Shown: positions 44,721-56,979 of the stretch, piece after piece
Numbering within the stretch: position 1 is the stretch's first letter
Layout: every line of letters starts with the position of its first letter
Position numbers and translations under genes: made by a program
The notes under the pieces: model-generated
Seen by the model: the letters and a program-made list of their open reading frames with translations, nothing else
What the model was told of the DNA's origin: nothing
The model's database searches: none
Assembly: GCA_030674185.1 (NCBI GenBank)
Contig: CM060315.1
Location: 94,057,558-94,121,557 of the forward strand
DNA: 64,000 nucleotides
Origin: Monoplex corrugatus
Taxonomy: Eukaryota > Mollusca > Gastropoda > Littorinimorpha > Ranellidae
Direction of reading: 5' to 3'

Positions 44721-45862
44721 AACATTCTGTTGTAACGTGAATTGTTCACACATGTAACTACCCGACCTTGGCGTTCACATGTTTGTTTCCATTAGTGTTG
44801 AGTTTGACATTGTGTTGTAACGTGGATTGTTCACACATGTAACTACCCGACCATGACGTTCACATGTTTGTTTCCATTAGTGTTGAGTTTGACATTGTGT
44901 TGTAACGTGGATTGTTCACACATGTAACTACCCGACCTTGGCGTTCACATGTTTGTTTCCATTAGTGTTGAGTTTGACATTGTGTTGTAACGTGGATTGT
45001 TCACACATGTAACTACCCGACCATGACGTTCACATGTTTGTTTCCATTAGTGTTGAGTTTGACATTGTGTTGTAACGTGGATTGTTCACACATGTAACTA
45101 CCCGACCATGACGTTCACATGTTTGTTTCCATTAGTGTTGAGTTTGACATTGTGTTGTAACGTGGATTGTTCACACATGTAACTACCCGACCATGACGTT
45201 CACATGTTTGTTTCCATTAGTGTTGAGTTTGACATTGTGTTGTAACGTGGATTGTTCACACATGTAACTACCCGACCATGACGTTCACATGTTTGTTTCC
45301 ATTAGTGTTGAGTTTGACGTTCTGTTGTAACGTGGATTGTTCACACATGTAACTACCCGACCATGACGTTCACATGTTTGTTTCCATTAGTGTTGAGTTT
45401 GACGTTCTGTTGTAACGTGGATTGTTCACACATGTAACTACCCGACCATGACGTTCACATGTTTGTTTCCATTAGTGTTGAGTTTGACATTGTGTTGTAA
45501 CGTGGATTGTTCACACATGTAACTACCCGACCTTGGCGTTCACATGTTTGTTTCCATTAGTGTTGAGTTTGACATTGTGTTGTAACGTGGATTGTTCACA
45601 CATGTAACTACCCGACCATGACGTTCACATGTTTGTTTCCATTAGTGTTGAGTTTGACATTGTGTTGTAACGTGGATTGTTCACACATGTAACTACCCGA
45701 CCATGACGTTCACATGTTTGTTTCCATTAGTGTTGAGTTTGACGTTCTGTTGTAACGTGGATTGTTCACACATGTAACTACCCGACCATGACGTTCACAT
45801 GTTTGTTTCCATTAGTGTTGAGTTTGACATTGTGTTGTAACGTGGATTGTTCACACATGTGA
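44720..45862. repeat. 85-bp minisatellite, about 13 copies
   Basis: Unit GTTCACATGTTTGTTTCCAT + TAGTGTTGAGTTTGACATTG + TGTTGTAACGTGGATTGTTC + ACACATGTAACTACCCGACC + ATGAC. It contains most of the 41-bp unit (ACACATGTAACTACCCGACC ... GTTCACATGT) plus an extra 44-bp block. Confidence 0.96.
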
Positions 45863-45894
45863 CTGGTTTTACTTTGTGTAAATCTAGCATGATA

Positions 45895-45990
45895 TTTTAA
45901 CCCTTTGACTCCCTCACCCTGTCCACCAGCATCCCACATTGTCAGCCATGACAGCAAAACAAAAACTTAACCCTTTCATTCGCTCACCCA
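45895..45990. repeat. Family C fragment
   Basis: Starts TTAACCCTTTGACTCCCTCA and includes GTCAGCCATGACAGCAAAAC, then another TTAACCCTTTCATTCGC. Confidence 0.8.
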
Positions 45991-46004
45991 ATCCAGCAGG
46001 GTGA

Positions 46005-46092
46005 GAGATGTACTTGCGGCGACAAAAGATACGTTATATGGAGGGCCATGATCTCCAAGGTCATGCAGCAAAGCACATGATGATGATGAGTA
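46005..46092 (+). mobile_element. LINE C-terminal tail fragment
   Basis: In the plus strand the pieces RDVLAATKD and, after a one-frame change, IWRAMISKVMQQST with two stops match the ends of the 10490-10820 and 62165-62312 tails. Followed by ATGATGATGATGAG. Confidence 0.75.
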
Positions 46093-46516
46093 GAGTAAAT
46101 ATAATGAGTATGATTTATGATTTGATGTGTGCTTGTATACAACTTAAACAGTGCAGAATGTGCTGTTTCAAACACTGAATATCAGACGTGATGCCACAAA
46201 ATGTGCCAGATTGTACAGATTTTAAATCTCTTAAAGCACTGTTCTGGGGAAGTATGCACCAGATCTCGCTACATTTCATCCCCCCCCCCCCCTTCCTTTT
46301 TTTTTCTTTCTTCCTTTCTTTTCTTTTTATTTATTTATATTTTTTCCTTTTCAGTTGTTCCAACCCCAGAAAAAAAGAAAAAAGAAAGGACCATTAGGGA
46401 CGGACAAGACAGCTCTTAAAAACCAATGCGTTCCATGTTCCTCGTGCATGCAAGCAATGGCCATGAAAAAAGAAACAACCCAAAAAATAACACAACAAAA
46501 CTAACAAAACAGACAC

Positions 46517-46547
<31 letters not shown>

Positions 46548-46784
46548 ACCTAAACATGAAGACCAACAACAGCTAAACCATCCTAACCTGTAGTTCTAGT
46601 TCTTTCAGGGCTCTGGATATGTGGCACATTGAAATTAAACATGACGTGCTAAAATACGGAAAGATTTCAAACCACCCCATTGAAATATACGTAATGTTTT
46701 AAATGGAAAATCTTCAGCCATCCTGTCGTCCAGATCTGCACACGCACAAGCAGTTTCCATGACTTGATGGAAAGAGACGTGTTA
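46093..46784. other. Unassigned, low complexity
   Basis: C-run and T-rich tract at 46280-46350; (ACA)n at 46515-46548. No gene seen. Confidence 0.5.
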
Positions 46785-46955
46785 ATGCTGATGATGGTGG
46801 TGTTTTGGTGATGGTGGTAGTGATGATGATGATGGTGGTGGTGGTGATGATGGTGACGACGGTGATGATGATGATGTGGCAGTGGTGGTGATGATGATGA
46901 AGGCGATGATTATGATGATGGTGATGTCAATGGTGATGATGATGATGATACAAGG
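46785..46955. repeat. (GATGATGGTG)n microsatellite
   Basis: Irregular GAT/GGT trinucleotide tract. Confidence 0.95.
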
Positions 46956-47261
46956 TGCTTAAATCTTGCGTATAAATAAAATCAAAGCGCACACTCTTAT
47001 CACTCATTCATTCACTCACAGACAAAAATAACCCCAGGACACGACGCGCATGCACACAGGGAGGGGGGGGGGGGTGAGAGGGGAAAGGTGAGGTCACGCC
47101 GAATGGGTGTAGGTGGGATGAAAGGGGGAAATCAGTGCAGGGCAAAAGAAGAAAAAAAATTGCAAGTTGGACACGAAGAAAGAGTTACGTGACAATTAAG
47201 TCGGTAGGTCTGTACTATTTAGGCTGTACATTTATTGATCAATTTATTTACAGATTTATTC

Positions 47262-47950
47262 GTTCATGTACAAAAAGGAAAAGACAAATCAGTTATGTAC
47301 AAAAGGGAAAAGACATCAGTTATGTACAAAAGGGAAAAGAATCAGTTATGTACAAAAGGGAAAAGACAGTTATGTACAAAAGGGAAAAGCATCATTATGT
47401 ACAAAAGGGAAAAGACAAACAGTTATGTACAAAAGGGAAAAGACATCAGTTATGTACAAAAGGGAAAAGACATCAGTTATGTACAAAAGGGAAAAGACAT
47501 CAGTTATGTACAAAAGGGAAAAGACATCAGTTATGTACAAAAGGGAAGACATCGTTATGTACAAGGAAAAATCAGTTATGTACAAAAGGGAAAAGACATC
47601 AGTTATGTACAAAAGGAAGAACATTATGTCAAAAAGAAAACATCAGTTATGTACAAAAGGGAAAAGACATCAGTTATGTACAAAAGGGAAAAGACATCAG
47701 TTATGTACAAAAGAGAAAAAACATCAGTTATGTACAAAAGGGAAAAGACAGTTATGTAAAGGGAAAGCTATTACAAAGGGAAAAGACATCAGTTATGTAC
47801 AAAAGGGAAAAGACAGTATTACAAGGGAAAAGAGTTAGTACAAAAGGGAAAAGACAGTTATGTACAATAGGGAAAAGACATCAGTTATGTACAAAAGGGG
47901 AAAAAATCATTTATGTACAATAGGGAAAAGATAACTCGGTTATGTACAGA
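47262..47950. repeat. 27-bp minisatellite, about 25 copies
   Basis: Unit AAAAGACATCAGTTATGTAC + AAAAGGG. Many copies lack the CATC or are shortened, notably at 47540-47640 and 47755-47850. All three plus frames are open over long distances. Confidence 0.96.
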
Positions 47951-49738
47951 AGGAAAAGGGCAAACACTGTACTGGTTCTGCTACAAATTCTACAACTGCC
48001 CCCCCCCCCTCCCCACTTCCGCCCCGCCAATTAAAAATCAAAGTTGGGTACGTGTGTAAAAATAGCAGCACTGGCGCCATGCAGATATGGGTGCAAGTGT
48101 ACCTGAATTAGGCCCCTGCACGATCTTGTTTGTTTGTTCCTTTGTTTTTGTTTTTGTGCAAGTGCTGATGTCGATAAGGAAATCATGAACACTGGGTTGT
48201 CTGGCACTCAACTGCCTAAAGCATCGAAAATCAGTAAACCAATAGGCGTAACTTGGAATGACAGCCAGCGCCATGGTTTTTTGCGGGTCTGGGAAAACCG
48301 CCTGCGCACTTGACGGTCCGACAACTAAAATATATACTTGTTGACCTCATTGGCTGGGAACTCGACGTGTGGAGCGGTGCTGGAGTAGGTTAGAGGCCGA
48401 TTTCAGGGAGCTGCGTTTTGCTGTGCCTGATTACAGATATTTTAACCTGCTGGTGTGTGGAGTGGATGGATAGAGAGGCTGCTGCAACCACAGGTTCTAG
48501 GCGTGGTCTCTTGTGTTTCTGCTTTTGTCTCCTGTGAATCTCCTGGATTGGTTGATTCTTCAGTGTTGTGGTGGGTATTTTCACTTCAGTTCTGCTTTTC
48601 AACTCATTCAGTCATTGTTACTGTTGTTTGGGACGTGGGCGACGTACTTGGCCCTGTTATACTATAGTTAATAGTAGTAGAGATTTGGCTATGTAAGGGT
48701 GCCACTGCCAGAAGTTTTTCAACTGTATGAATAACCAAGTTTTTTTTCCTGAAAAAGACCAGACTAAAGGCTGAATAGCCTAAACCAGTCTGCAGCGGTA
48801 TGGTATGGATGGTATGGTATGGTGTGACTGAAAGCGCTTTTCATGTACTGTGTCTGTGACTTCTTGACAGTATGCTGCGAAGCCCTGACACAATGACACA
48901 TACACATATACGTACGTGCGCGCGCGCGCGCAGAAACACACGCACACACACACACACACACACACGCAGAGCAGGCGTGATGCTGAGCCTCCAGTTTAAT
49001 TAAGCCTAGATCTTCATTTCGCTCACATTCCGGCAATCAGTTCACGGAGAAAATGGTGTACTTTTCGTCTGCCTTGCAATTGATGTCTTTACTACTTTAG
49101 TCATGGGCGACAGAAACTAGCATACAATTTTCACCGGTAGATAACAGTTTTGAGTTTAGCTCCCTCCTGTTTTTTTTTTGCGTAGGGAAAGTCTATCACG
49201 TTATCTTGGGTCCCTGTCCAAACTCTGGCTTTCCCCCAGACATCAGCTGTGAAAACGGGGTTTCTGCGTGGTACAGGGTTACCGTCAGGGTTGAATCAAA
49301 GATGTTATTAACCATAACGTCTTTGGGTTGAATTAGTATAGAAGTGGTCAAGTCCTGTCGTGTATTCATGCCACAGATCTGCAGGAGCAAAGAGACCTGA
49401 ATAGCATCACATCCGATTCTTAGGGGGAGGGAGAGAGAGAGAGCAGATTTATTCATTTAAGACGGTTTATTCATGTAATAGGCCAATGCCCCTCACGAAG
49501 GGGTACCAATACATAAGCAGCATGATCATTTGACTGAATGACAACCACATCATTATAAAATACCAGTAGTTTGTATTTAATGATACAGCTATAGCTCTAG
49601 TCTTACATTTGTTGTACTTAAATGAAGTGACAGATCCAAAACATGGAGTGAGTGACAGATTAATTTTTTTTTATTATTATTATTTGGATTGTGCATCAAT
49701 GGACTTGTGATGATGCACATGTGTTTCAGTATCCATGC
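47951..49738. other. Unassigned region, possible upstream gene sequence
   Basis: Mostly unique sequence, with a CA/CG run at 48916-48965. The stretch 48300-48680 is more GC-balanced than its surroundings and could be a 5' exon or promoter of the lipid kinase downstream, but I have no proof. No protein domain recognised. Confidence 0.35.
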
Positions 49739-49739
49739 A

Positions 49740-49850
49740 CCTGAGTACACACACACACACTGTGTTTGCATGTGTGTGTATATATATGTGTAGGCCTATG
49801 TGTTTGTATATGACATTATGAGTGTACATGTTTGTGTGTGCGTGTATGTC

Positions 49851-49888
<38 letters not shown>

Positions 49889-50010
49889 TGTGTGTATACA
49901 TTGTGTGTGTGTGCGTGTGTGTGTGTATACATAGTGTGTGTATGTGTGAGTGTTGTGTATATGTGTCACTGTGTGTGTGTGTGTACTCAGAGAGAGAGAG
50001 AGAGACAAGG
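49740..50010. repeat. (TG)n, (TA)n and (GA)n microsatellites
   Basis: TG runs around a perfect TA run at about 49855-49885, then AGAGAGAG near 49990-50015. Confidence 0.95.
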
Positions 50011-50371
50011 AGAGAGAATAACAAATATGCATGCAATATCAGAGGTAGTTATGTACACATATTTTCGAAACATTTGTTTTGTGACAGGCGCTCAGACATG
50101 GAGCATGATCATGATGATTGTAGTAATTGATGGATACAAATGAAAAAAATTTTGGGGAAGCATTCCAGTTTTTGTTTGTTTTTTTTTGTTTTTGATTTTG
50201 TATGCGTCTTGTTTAATCCACACTGTGCAGGTGATAATTTCCTGCGCAGTCTGCATGCTGTGGTGGGTGTGCATGCTGGGTATCAACATATTTTCTTAAG
50301 CTTGCCTCTGACATGACGACTTACACGATCTTTACAAGGATATTTGATGTTCTATATGCATACATACATGC

Positions 50372-51075
50372 ATATGCTCCCCCATGGGAATGCCGGCGGC
50401 TCTTTCAGTTTCAGTGTGAATAGTATCCCCACCTTCTGGAAATTTTGTGCTAGGAATTTCCTCTTTTCTGTCACTCTCTTTATTTCTGCCTTATTCCTTT
50501 GCTTTCTGTCATTTCTTCCTATGATTTTCTGCCTTGCTGGTGCATTCACCTGTATGTGTTCGATAAAGTCTTATGTACTTTTTCTTAGGATTGATAATTG
50601 GGTGTTATATACATGTATTAAGTGCATTTTTAGTTCTAGGGAAGTGAGATATGCGGAAGTAGTTTTAGGTAATTTATGCCTGTTTTTGTATGTTTTGGTG
50701 TCCTTGGATATGTTTATATTTGTTTTGGTGTCCTTGGATATGTTTATATTTGTTTTGGTGTCCTTGGATATGTTTATATTTGTTTTGGTGTCCTTGGATA
50801 TGTTTATATTTGTTTTGGTGTCCTTGGATATGTTTATATTTGTTTTCATGTTTTGGTGTCCTTGGATATGTTTATATTTGTTTTCATGTGTGTTTTTTAA
50901 ATCCCCTGTGTAACAAATTGGACAGAGTGTTCAAGGCCCGATTATGTGCATGAATGCATTGATTTGTGTACTTAATTTTCTTTTCTTTTCTTTTTCCTGT
51001 TGAAGTTTTGTATGTGTTTTGAAGTGGTTATATCCCTGATATGGCTTATGCAGTCAGTTGGGCTTTAAATTAGTT
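50372..51075 (+). repeat. Dispersed repeat family A, copy with tandem expansion
   Basis: CTCCCCCATGGGAATGCCGG, GAAATTTTGTGCTAGGAATT, TCTGTCACTCTCTTTATTTC, AGGATTGATAATTGGGTG and the tail GATATGGCTTATGCAGTCAG TTGGGCTTTAAA. Same consensus as 53395 and 56366. Confidence 0.85.
50685..50890. repeat. 30-bp expansion inside family A copy, about 7 copies
   Basis: Unit TTGTTTTGGTGTCCTTGGAT + ATGTTTATAT. The other family A copies carry this block once (for example TTTTAGTGTCCTTAGTTGTG near 53710). Confidence 0.95.
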
Positions 51076-51554
51076 TAATCAACGATAGCAACAATTTGGA
51101 ACAGATGAGTATGTACTAAACACATAGTATTGTATAATACTTCTTGAACAAATTGAGAAAGTTATTGGAGTTACTGGTGTTATTTCAAGAGGGATTAATC
51201 GCGCTCAGACAGCTCCATATGCGCTCCACCAAATCTGCCAGCAATTATCTGACAGATTTCCTGAGCCAACACATTTTCGTACATTGTTCGTGATGTACAT
51301 TTTCGTGCTGTATGGATGAAATGAAGAAAATGGGGCAACTACAACAACAACAGCAATAACAAAAACAACAACAACAAATGTTATGAAAAAGAAAATAAAA
51401 AGTGTGTGTTGTACGGAAGCTAGTCAGTTGAAGTAATCTGTGTGACAGTGCCACTGTTGCCCCTTTTGTGACAGACAAGGTAAAGACCATAATTGACATG
51501 ACCTTTGCACTTAGCCTGCTGAGCTGCCATTAACTACATCCCCTGTTCTGAATT
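51076..51554. other. Unassigned spacer
   Basis: A short (ACA)n run near 51345-51378; no gene. Confidence 0.5.
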
Positions 51555-53335
51555 TTGCAGTGAAGATATTGTAGTTGTGTGCATAGTGTGCTGAAATTAC
51601 TGCCAGACCAGTTTGTAGTTGTGTTCATAGTGTGCTGAAATTACTGCCAGTTTGTAGTTGTGTGTAGTGTGCTGAAATGACCATTTTGTAGTTGTGTGTA
51701 GTGTGCTGAAATTACTGCCAGTCAGTTTGTAGTTGTATGTAGTGTGCTGAAATTACTGCTAGTTTGTAGTTATGTGCAGTGTGCTGGAATTACTGCCAGT
51801 TTGTAGTTGTTGTTGAAATTACTGCCAGTTTGTAGTTGTGTGTTGAAATTACTGCCAGTTTGTAGTTTGTGTGTTGAAATTACTGCCAGTTTGTGATTAT
51901 GTGCAGTGTGCTGAAATTACTGCCTGTTTGTAGTTGTGTGCAGTGTGCTGAAATTACTGCTGTTTGTAGTTGTGTTTAGTGTGCTGAAATTACTGCCAGT
52001 TTGTAGTTATGTGTAGTGTGCTGAAATTACTGCCTGTTTGTAGTTGTGTGCAGTGTGCTGAAATTACTGCCTGTTTGTAGTTGTGTTTAGTGTGCTGAAA
52101 TTACTGCCAGTTTGTAGTTGTGTGTAGTGTGCTGAAATTACTGCCAGTTTGTAGTTGTGTGTTGAAATTACTGCCAGTTTGTAGTTATGTGTAGTGTGCT
52201 GAAATTACTGCCAGTTTGTAGTTATGTGTAGTGTGCTGAAATTACGGCTAGTTTGTAGTTATGTGTAGTGTGCTGGAATTACTGCCAGTTTGTAGTTATG
52301 TGTAGTGTGCTGAAATTACTGCTAGTTTGTAGTTGTGTGCAGTGTGCTGAAATTACTACCAGTTTGTAGTTTGTGTAGTGTGCTGAAATTACTGCCTGTT
52401 TGTAGTTGTGTGTAGTGTGCTGGAATTACTGCCAGTTTGTAGTTATGTGTAGTGTGCTGAAATTACTGCCAGTTTGTAGTTATGTGTGGTGTGCTGAAAT
52501 TACTGCCAGTTTGTAGTTGTGTGTAGTGTGCTGAAATTACTGCCAGTTTGTAGTTGTGTGTTGAAATTACTGCCAGTTTGTAGTTATGTGTAGTGTGCTG
52601 AAATTACTGCCAGTTTGTAGTTATGTGTAATGTGCTGAAATTACTGCCAGTTTGTAGTTATGTGTAATGTGCTGAAATTACTGCCAGTTTGCAGTTATGT
52701 GTAGTGTGCTGAAATTACTGCTAATTTGTAGTTGTGTGTAGTGTGCTGGAATTACTGCCAGTTTGTAGTTGTGTGCAGTGTGCTGAAATTACTGCCAGTT
52801 TGCAGTTGTGTGTGTAGTGTGCTGAAATTACTGCCTGTTTGTAGTTGTGTGTTTAGTGTGCTGAAATTACTGCCAGTTTGTAGCTGTGTGTGTAGTGTGC
52901 TGAAATTACTGCCTGTTTGTAGTTGTGTGTGCAGTGTGCTGAAATTACCAGTTTGTAGTTGTGTGTGTAGTGTGCTGAAATTACTGCCAGATTGTAGTTG
53001 TGTGTAGTGTGCTGAAATTACTGCCTGTTTGTAGTTGTGTATGTAGTGTGCTGAAATTACTGCCAGTTTGTAGTTGTGTGTGTAGTGTGCTGAAATTACC
53101 AGTTTGTAGTTGTGTGTAGTGTGCTGAAATTACTGCCAGTTTGTAGTTGTGTGTAGTGTGCTGAAATTACCAGTTTGTAATTGTGTATGTAGTGTGCTGA
53201 AATTACTGCCAGTTTGTAGTTGTGTGTAGTGTGCTGAAATTACCAGTTTGTAGTTTTGTGCAGTGTGCTGAAATTACTACCAGTTTGTAGTTGTGTGTAG
53301 TGTGCTGAAATTACTGCCTGTTTGTAGTTCTGTTT
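51555..53335. repeat. 37-bp minisatellite, about 46 copies
   Basis: Unit GTTTGTAGTTGTGTGTAGTG + TGCTGAAATTACTGCCA, with frequent deletion of GTAGTGT or of TGCC giving 30-35 bp forms. Confidence 0.96.
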
Positions 53336-53394
53336 AGGGTTTGTTCAACAGCAGTTTATTACATGTGGTCAGCGCCATATTGGCTCCATCACGG

Positions 53395-53990
53395 TCTGTC
53401 TGTGGTGATGCTGGGCTCTTTCAGTAGAAATAGTGTCCTTGCCTTCTGAAAATTCTCTGCTAGAGATTTCCTGTCTTCTGTCACTCTATTTCTGCCTTGC
53501 TCCTTTGCTTTCTGTCATTTCTTTCTATCATTTTCTGCTTTGCTGGTCTGTTCACCTGTATGTATAAAGCCTCTCATACTTTCTCTTAGGATTGATGATA
53601 CATTTTCTCTTAGGATTGATAATTGGGTGCATGTATTAAATGCATTTTGGGCTGTAGGGAAACGTGATGTGCGGCAGCAGTTTTAGGTAATCTGGGCCTG
53701 TTTTTATACATTTTAGTGTCCTTAGTTGTGTTTATATTTGTATTCAGGTTTAATTTTTTTTAAATCCCCTGTGTGATAAATTGGAAGGAGTGGTGAACGC
53801 CAGAGGCATATCCTTAAGTTATGCGCACGAATGCGTTGATATGTGTATGTAATTTTCTTTTCCAGTTGTTCGTTTTTTGTCCTGCGAGGTATGGTGTACA
53901 TTTTGAGATGGTTTGAGCCATGATACGGCTCTGCGCAATCAGTTGGGCTTTAAGCAGCAATAACAATAACAATAACAATATCAATAATAA
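53395..53990 (+). repeat. Dispersed repeat family A, full-length-looking copy
   Basis: Runs from GATGCTGGGCTCTTTCAGTA through TTCTCTTAGGATTGAT (duplicated once here) to CAATCAGTTGGGCTTTAAGC and ends in AATAACAATAACAATAAC. The simple 3' tail suggests a retroposon 3' end. No coding capacity seen. Confidence 0.85.
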
Positions 53991-54504
53991 TTTGCCAATA
54001 GTTATCATGCAGAGTCCTTGAGCCTGCACAAAAGCATTCACACAGGCAAGATCTTAAAATGGAAAGAGGTGAGCAGTAAGAGGGTGGTGTGAAGGAGAAA
54101 GTGGGGCGGACTGTTCATTAGAATAACAAGAGCATTAACTCTTTGTCTGTATTCAGATAAGTGTGGTGGTGGTGGTGGTGGGGGAAGAAATGGGACAGGC
54201 TGTCAAACAAACATCACCAGAATAACAAGAACATTAACTCTTGTTTTTTTCAGATAAACTGTAGTGTAGGCCATAGGCACATCTATCTGTTACTGAGGTA
54301 GCTATAGGATACCTTGCGTAAACAAAATTCATGGTGCATGGTTCCCAGGTTGTGTGCAAAAATAAGGGGTACAGTTCTGTGCAGCCTAAAGTGCAAATGT
54401 ACCCTTAGACAATCTTTGAGTACTGTGTGCATGAACGCTGTTCTTATAGCCAGTGCAGTGGGTTAGTGTGTGTGTGTGTCAGTGTATGTTGGCCTAGTGA
54501 CACT
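53991..54504. other. Spacer upstream of the 49-bp array
   Basis: An approximate duplication of a block with GAATAACAAGARCATTAACT occurs at about 54119 and 54213. No gene. Confidence 0.5.
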
Positions 54505-55695
54505 GATTCTACAGTAAACATCCATTGTGCATACACATGTACCTGTTCCATTTGTACAGTGTGGAAACATCCATTGTACATAAACGTGTACCTGTTCCAT
54601 TTGTACAGTGTGGAAACATCCATTGTACATACACATGTACCTGTTCCATTTGTACAATGTGGAAACATCCATTGTGTGTACACATGTACCTGTTCCATTT
54701 GTACAGTGTGGAAACATCCATTGTACATACACATGTACCTGTTCCATTTGTACAGTGTGGAAACATCCATTGTGTGTACACATGTACCTGTTCCATTTGT
54801 ACAATGTGGAAACATCCATTGTACATACACATGTACCTGTTCCATTTGTACAGTGTGGAAACATCCATTGTGTGTACACATGTACCTGTTCCATTTGTAC
54901 AATGTGGAAACATCCATTGTACATACACATGTACCTGTTCCATTTGTACAGTGTGGAAACATCCATTGTGTGTACACATGTACCTGTTCCATTTGTACAG
55001 TGTGGAAACATCCATTGTACATACACATGTACCTGTTCCATTTATACAGTGTGGAAACATCCATTGTTACATACACATGTACCTGTTCCATTTGTACAGT
55101 GTGGAAACATCCATTGTACATACACATGTACCTGTTCCATTTGTACAGTGTGGAAACATCCATTGTACATACACATGTACCTGTTCCATTTGTACAGTGT
55201 GGAAACATCCATTGTACATACACATGTACCTGTTCCATTTGTACAGTGTGGAAACATCCATTGTACATACACATGTACCTGTTCCAATTGTACAATGTGG
55301 AAACATCCATTGTACGTACACATGTACCTGTTCCATTTGTACAGTGTGGAAACATCCATTGTACGTACACATGTACCTGTTCCATTTGTACAGTGTGGAA
55401 ACATCCATTGTGTGTACACATGTACCTGTTCCATTTGTACAGTGTGGAAACATCCATTGTACATACACATGTACCTGTTCCATTTGTACAATGTGGAAAC
55501 ATCCATTGTACATACACATGTACCTGTTCCATTTGTACAGTGTGGAAACATCCATTGTACATACACATGTACCTGTTCCATTTGTACAGTGTGGAAACAT
55601 CCATTGTGCATACACATGTACCTGTTCCATTTGTACAGTGTGGAAACATCCATTGTACATACACATGTACCTGTTCCATTTGTACAGTGTGGAAG
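54505..55695. repeat. 49-bp minisatellite, about 24 copies
   Basis: Unit CTGTTCCATTTGTACAGTGT + GGAAACATCCATTGTACATA + CACATGTAC. The unit has no stop in any of the six frames in most copies, and 49 rotates the frame each unit, so all frames run open for hundreds of codons. It ends about 110 bp before the splice acceptor of the lipid kinase's first coding exon. Confidence 0.97.
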
Positions 55696-55816
55696 TGTCA
55701 GGGTTTTAAGGTCTGAGTATGATGATAATTGTCTGCTGTCAGATGTAGGCCTACATGATGTCCACAAGGTGTTAAAGACTAACTGTGGTGATGGTGTCTG
55801 TTTTCAGAGTTCAGAG

Positions 55817-56159
55817 ATGGCTGAAGAGGACCAGTCCAAGGGAAGTCTGGAAGGCAAGGCTGATGACTCAGACACAACAGTGATGCCTTCAAAAACGACA
55901 CAGGAATCCAGTGGGGTTACCACAGACAGCATATTTCTAGAATCGAAGACTGTTGCTGACTCAGATGCTGAAGCTAAAGACAGCTCATTGTTGTCGTCAA
56001 AGACAACCCCAGAGGTGGCCGCCGATGCACCGGACGGAATGTTGCTGGCTTCAGGAGAAGTGACCTACTTAGGCAAAGGGCATCAACTGTGTCTGACACA
56101 CAAAGGATTAAGGCTTGTGGCCCTGGCCCAGGATGGTGGTGCTGGTGATGTAGGGTCCA
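55817..56159 (+). CDS. Lipid kinase (SPHK/CERK-type), first coding exon
   Basis: Acceptor TCTGTTTTCAG at 55797-55807, then ATG at 55817. 114 codons plus one base to a GTAAGT donor (56160). The first 70 residues are acidic and Ser/Thr-rich (disordered). Then VTYLGKGHQLCLTHKGLRLV starts a PH-like fold as in N-termini of sphingosine/ceramide kinases. The upstream open frame into the minisatellite is an artefact; the acceptor and ATG set the start. Enzymes of this family phosphorylate sphingosine or ceramide with ATP at membranes. Confidence 0.82.
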
Positions 56160-56365
56160 GTAAGTACACAGTTGGTTTTTCTGTGAAAATGGCTTGGCTT
56201 ACGATGTAACAGATTTTGGTTTCTTCCTGAAAAACAGCGTGGCTTAGGATATCTATGTAGCTGTCAGAAAAACAAAACATTAGCAAAATAGAACAGTTCC
56301 AGAACAGTGCTCAGATGTACTGAGCTGTTTACACTTGGTTTTATCTGTCTGAACTGTTCCAGAAT

Positions 56366-56930
56366 TGCCCCCCATGGGGATGCTGGGGGCTCTTTCAATA
56401 TAAATAATGTCCCCACCTTCTGGAAATTCTGTGCTCGAAATTTCCTCTTTTCTGTCACTCTCTTTGTTTCTGCCTTGTTCCTTTGCTTTCTGTCATTTCT
56501 TCCTATTATTTCCTATCTTGCTGGTTCATTGTCCTGTAAATGATAAAGTCTTATGTACTTTCTCTTCGGATTGATATTTGGGTACATGTGTTAAGTGCAT
56601 TTTTGGCTCTAGGCAGGTGAGATAGGCGGAAGCAGTTTTAGTTAACTTAGGCTGGTGTTTTATGTTTCAGTGTCCTTATTTATGTTTAAATTTATATTCA
56701 GGTTTGTTTTTTTAAATCCCCATGTGTGATAAATTGGACGCAGTATTCAAGTTTTTACAAGAGATCAGTAGACTTCGTCTTGTATGTATGGGAATGGTTT
56801 CTAAATACATTTTAGATTTGAAAGGATAACAGTGAGTCTGGTTTTTAACTGTTGTCTTTTTCTTTAAACCTGGCGTTGTTTTAATGTGGAGTTAGCTCTG
56901 ATATGGCTCCAGTTGTCAGCTGGGCTACGA
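56366..56930 (+). repeat. Dispersed repeat family A copy in intron 1 of the lipid kinase
   Basis: CCCCCATGGGGATGCTGGGG, TTCTGTCACTCTCTTTGTTT, then GATATGGCTCCAGTTGTCAG CTGGGC at the end. Confidence 0.85.
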
Positions 56931-56979
56931 TAACATGAACTTGACTCTGAACATCGCAGTTTATGACTTCTTTCTACAG

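Noticed and set aside
47135..47923. Lys-rich repeat protein (CTKGKRHQL units)
   Set aside because: 27-bp minisatellite; all plus frames are open and units with deletions shift freely between frames.
49196..49456. 86-codon minus-strand frame
   Set aside because: No recognisable domain, no splice or promoter support, and composition gives no coding signal that I can defend.
54427..55716. Cys/His-rich repeat protein frames of about 180-430 codons on both strands
   Set aside because: 49-bp array open in every frame; composition rotates with frame, so not selected coding sequence.
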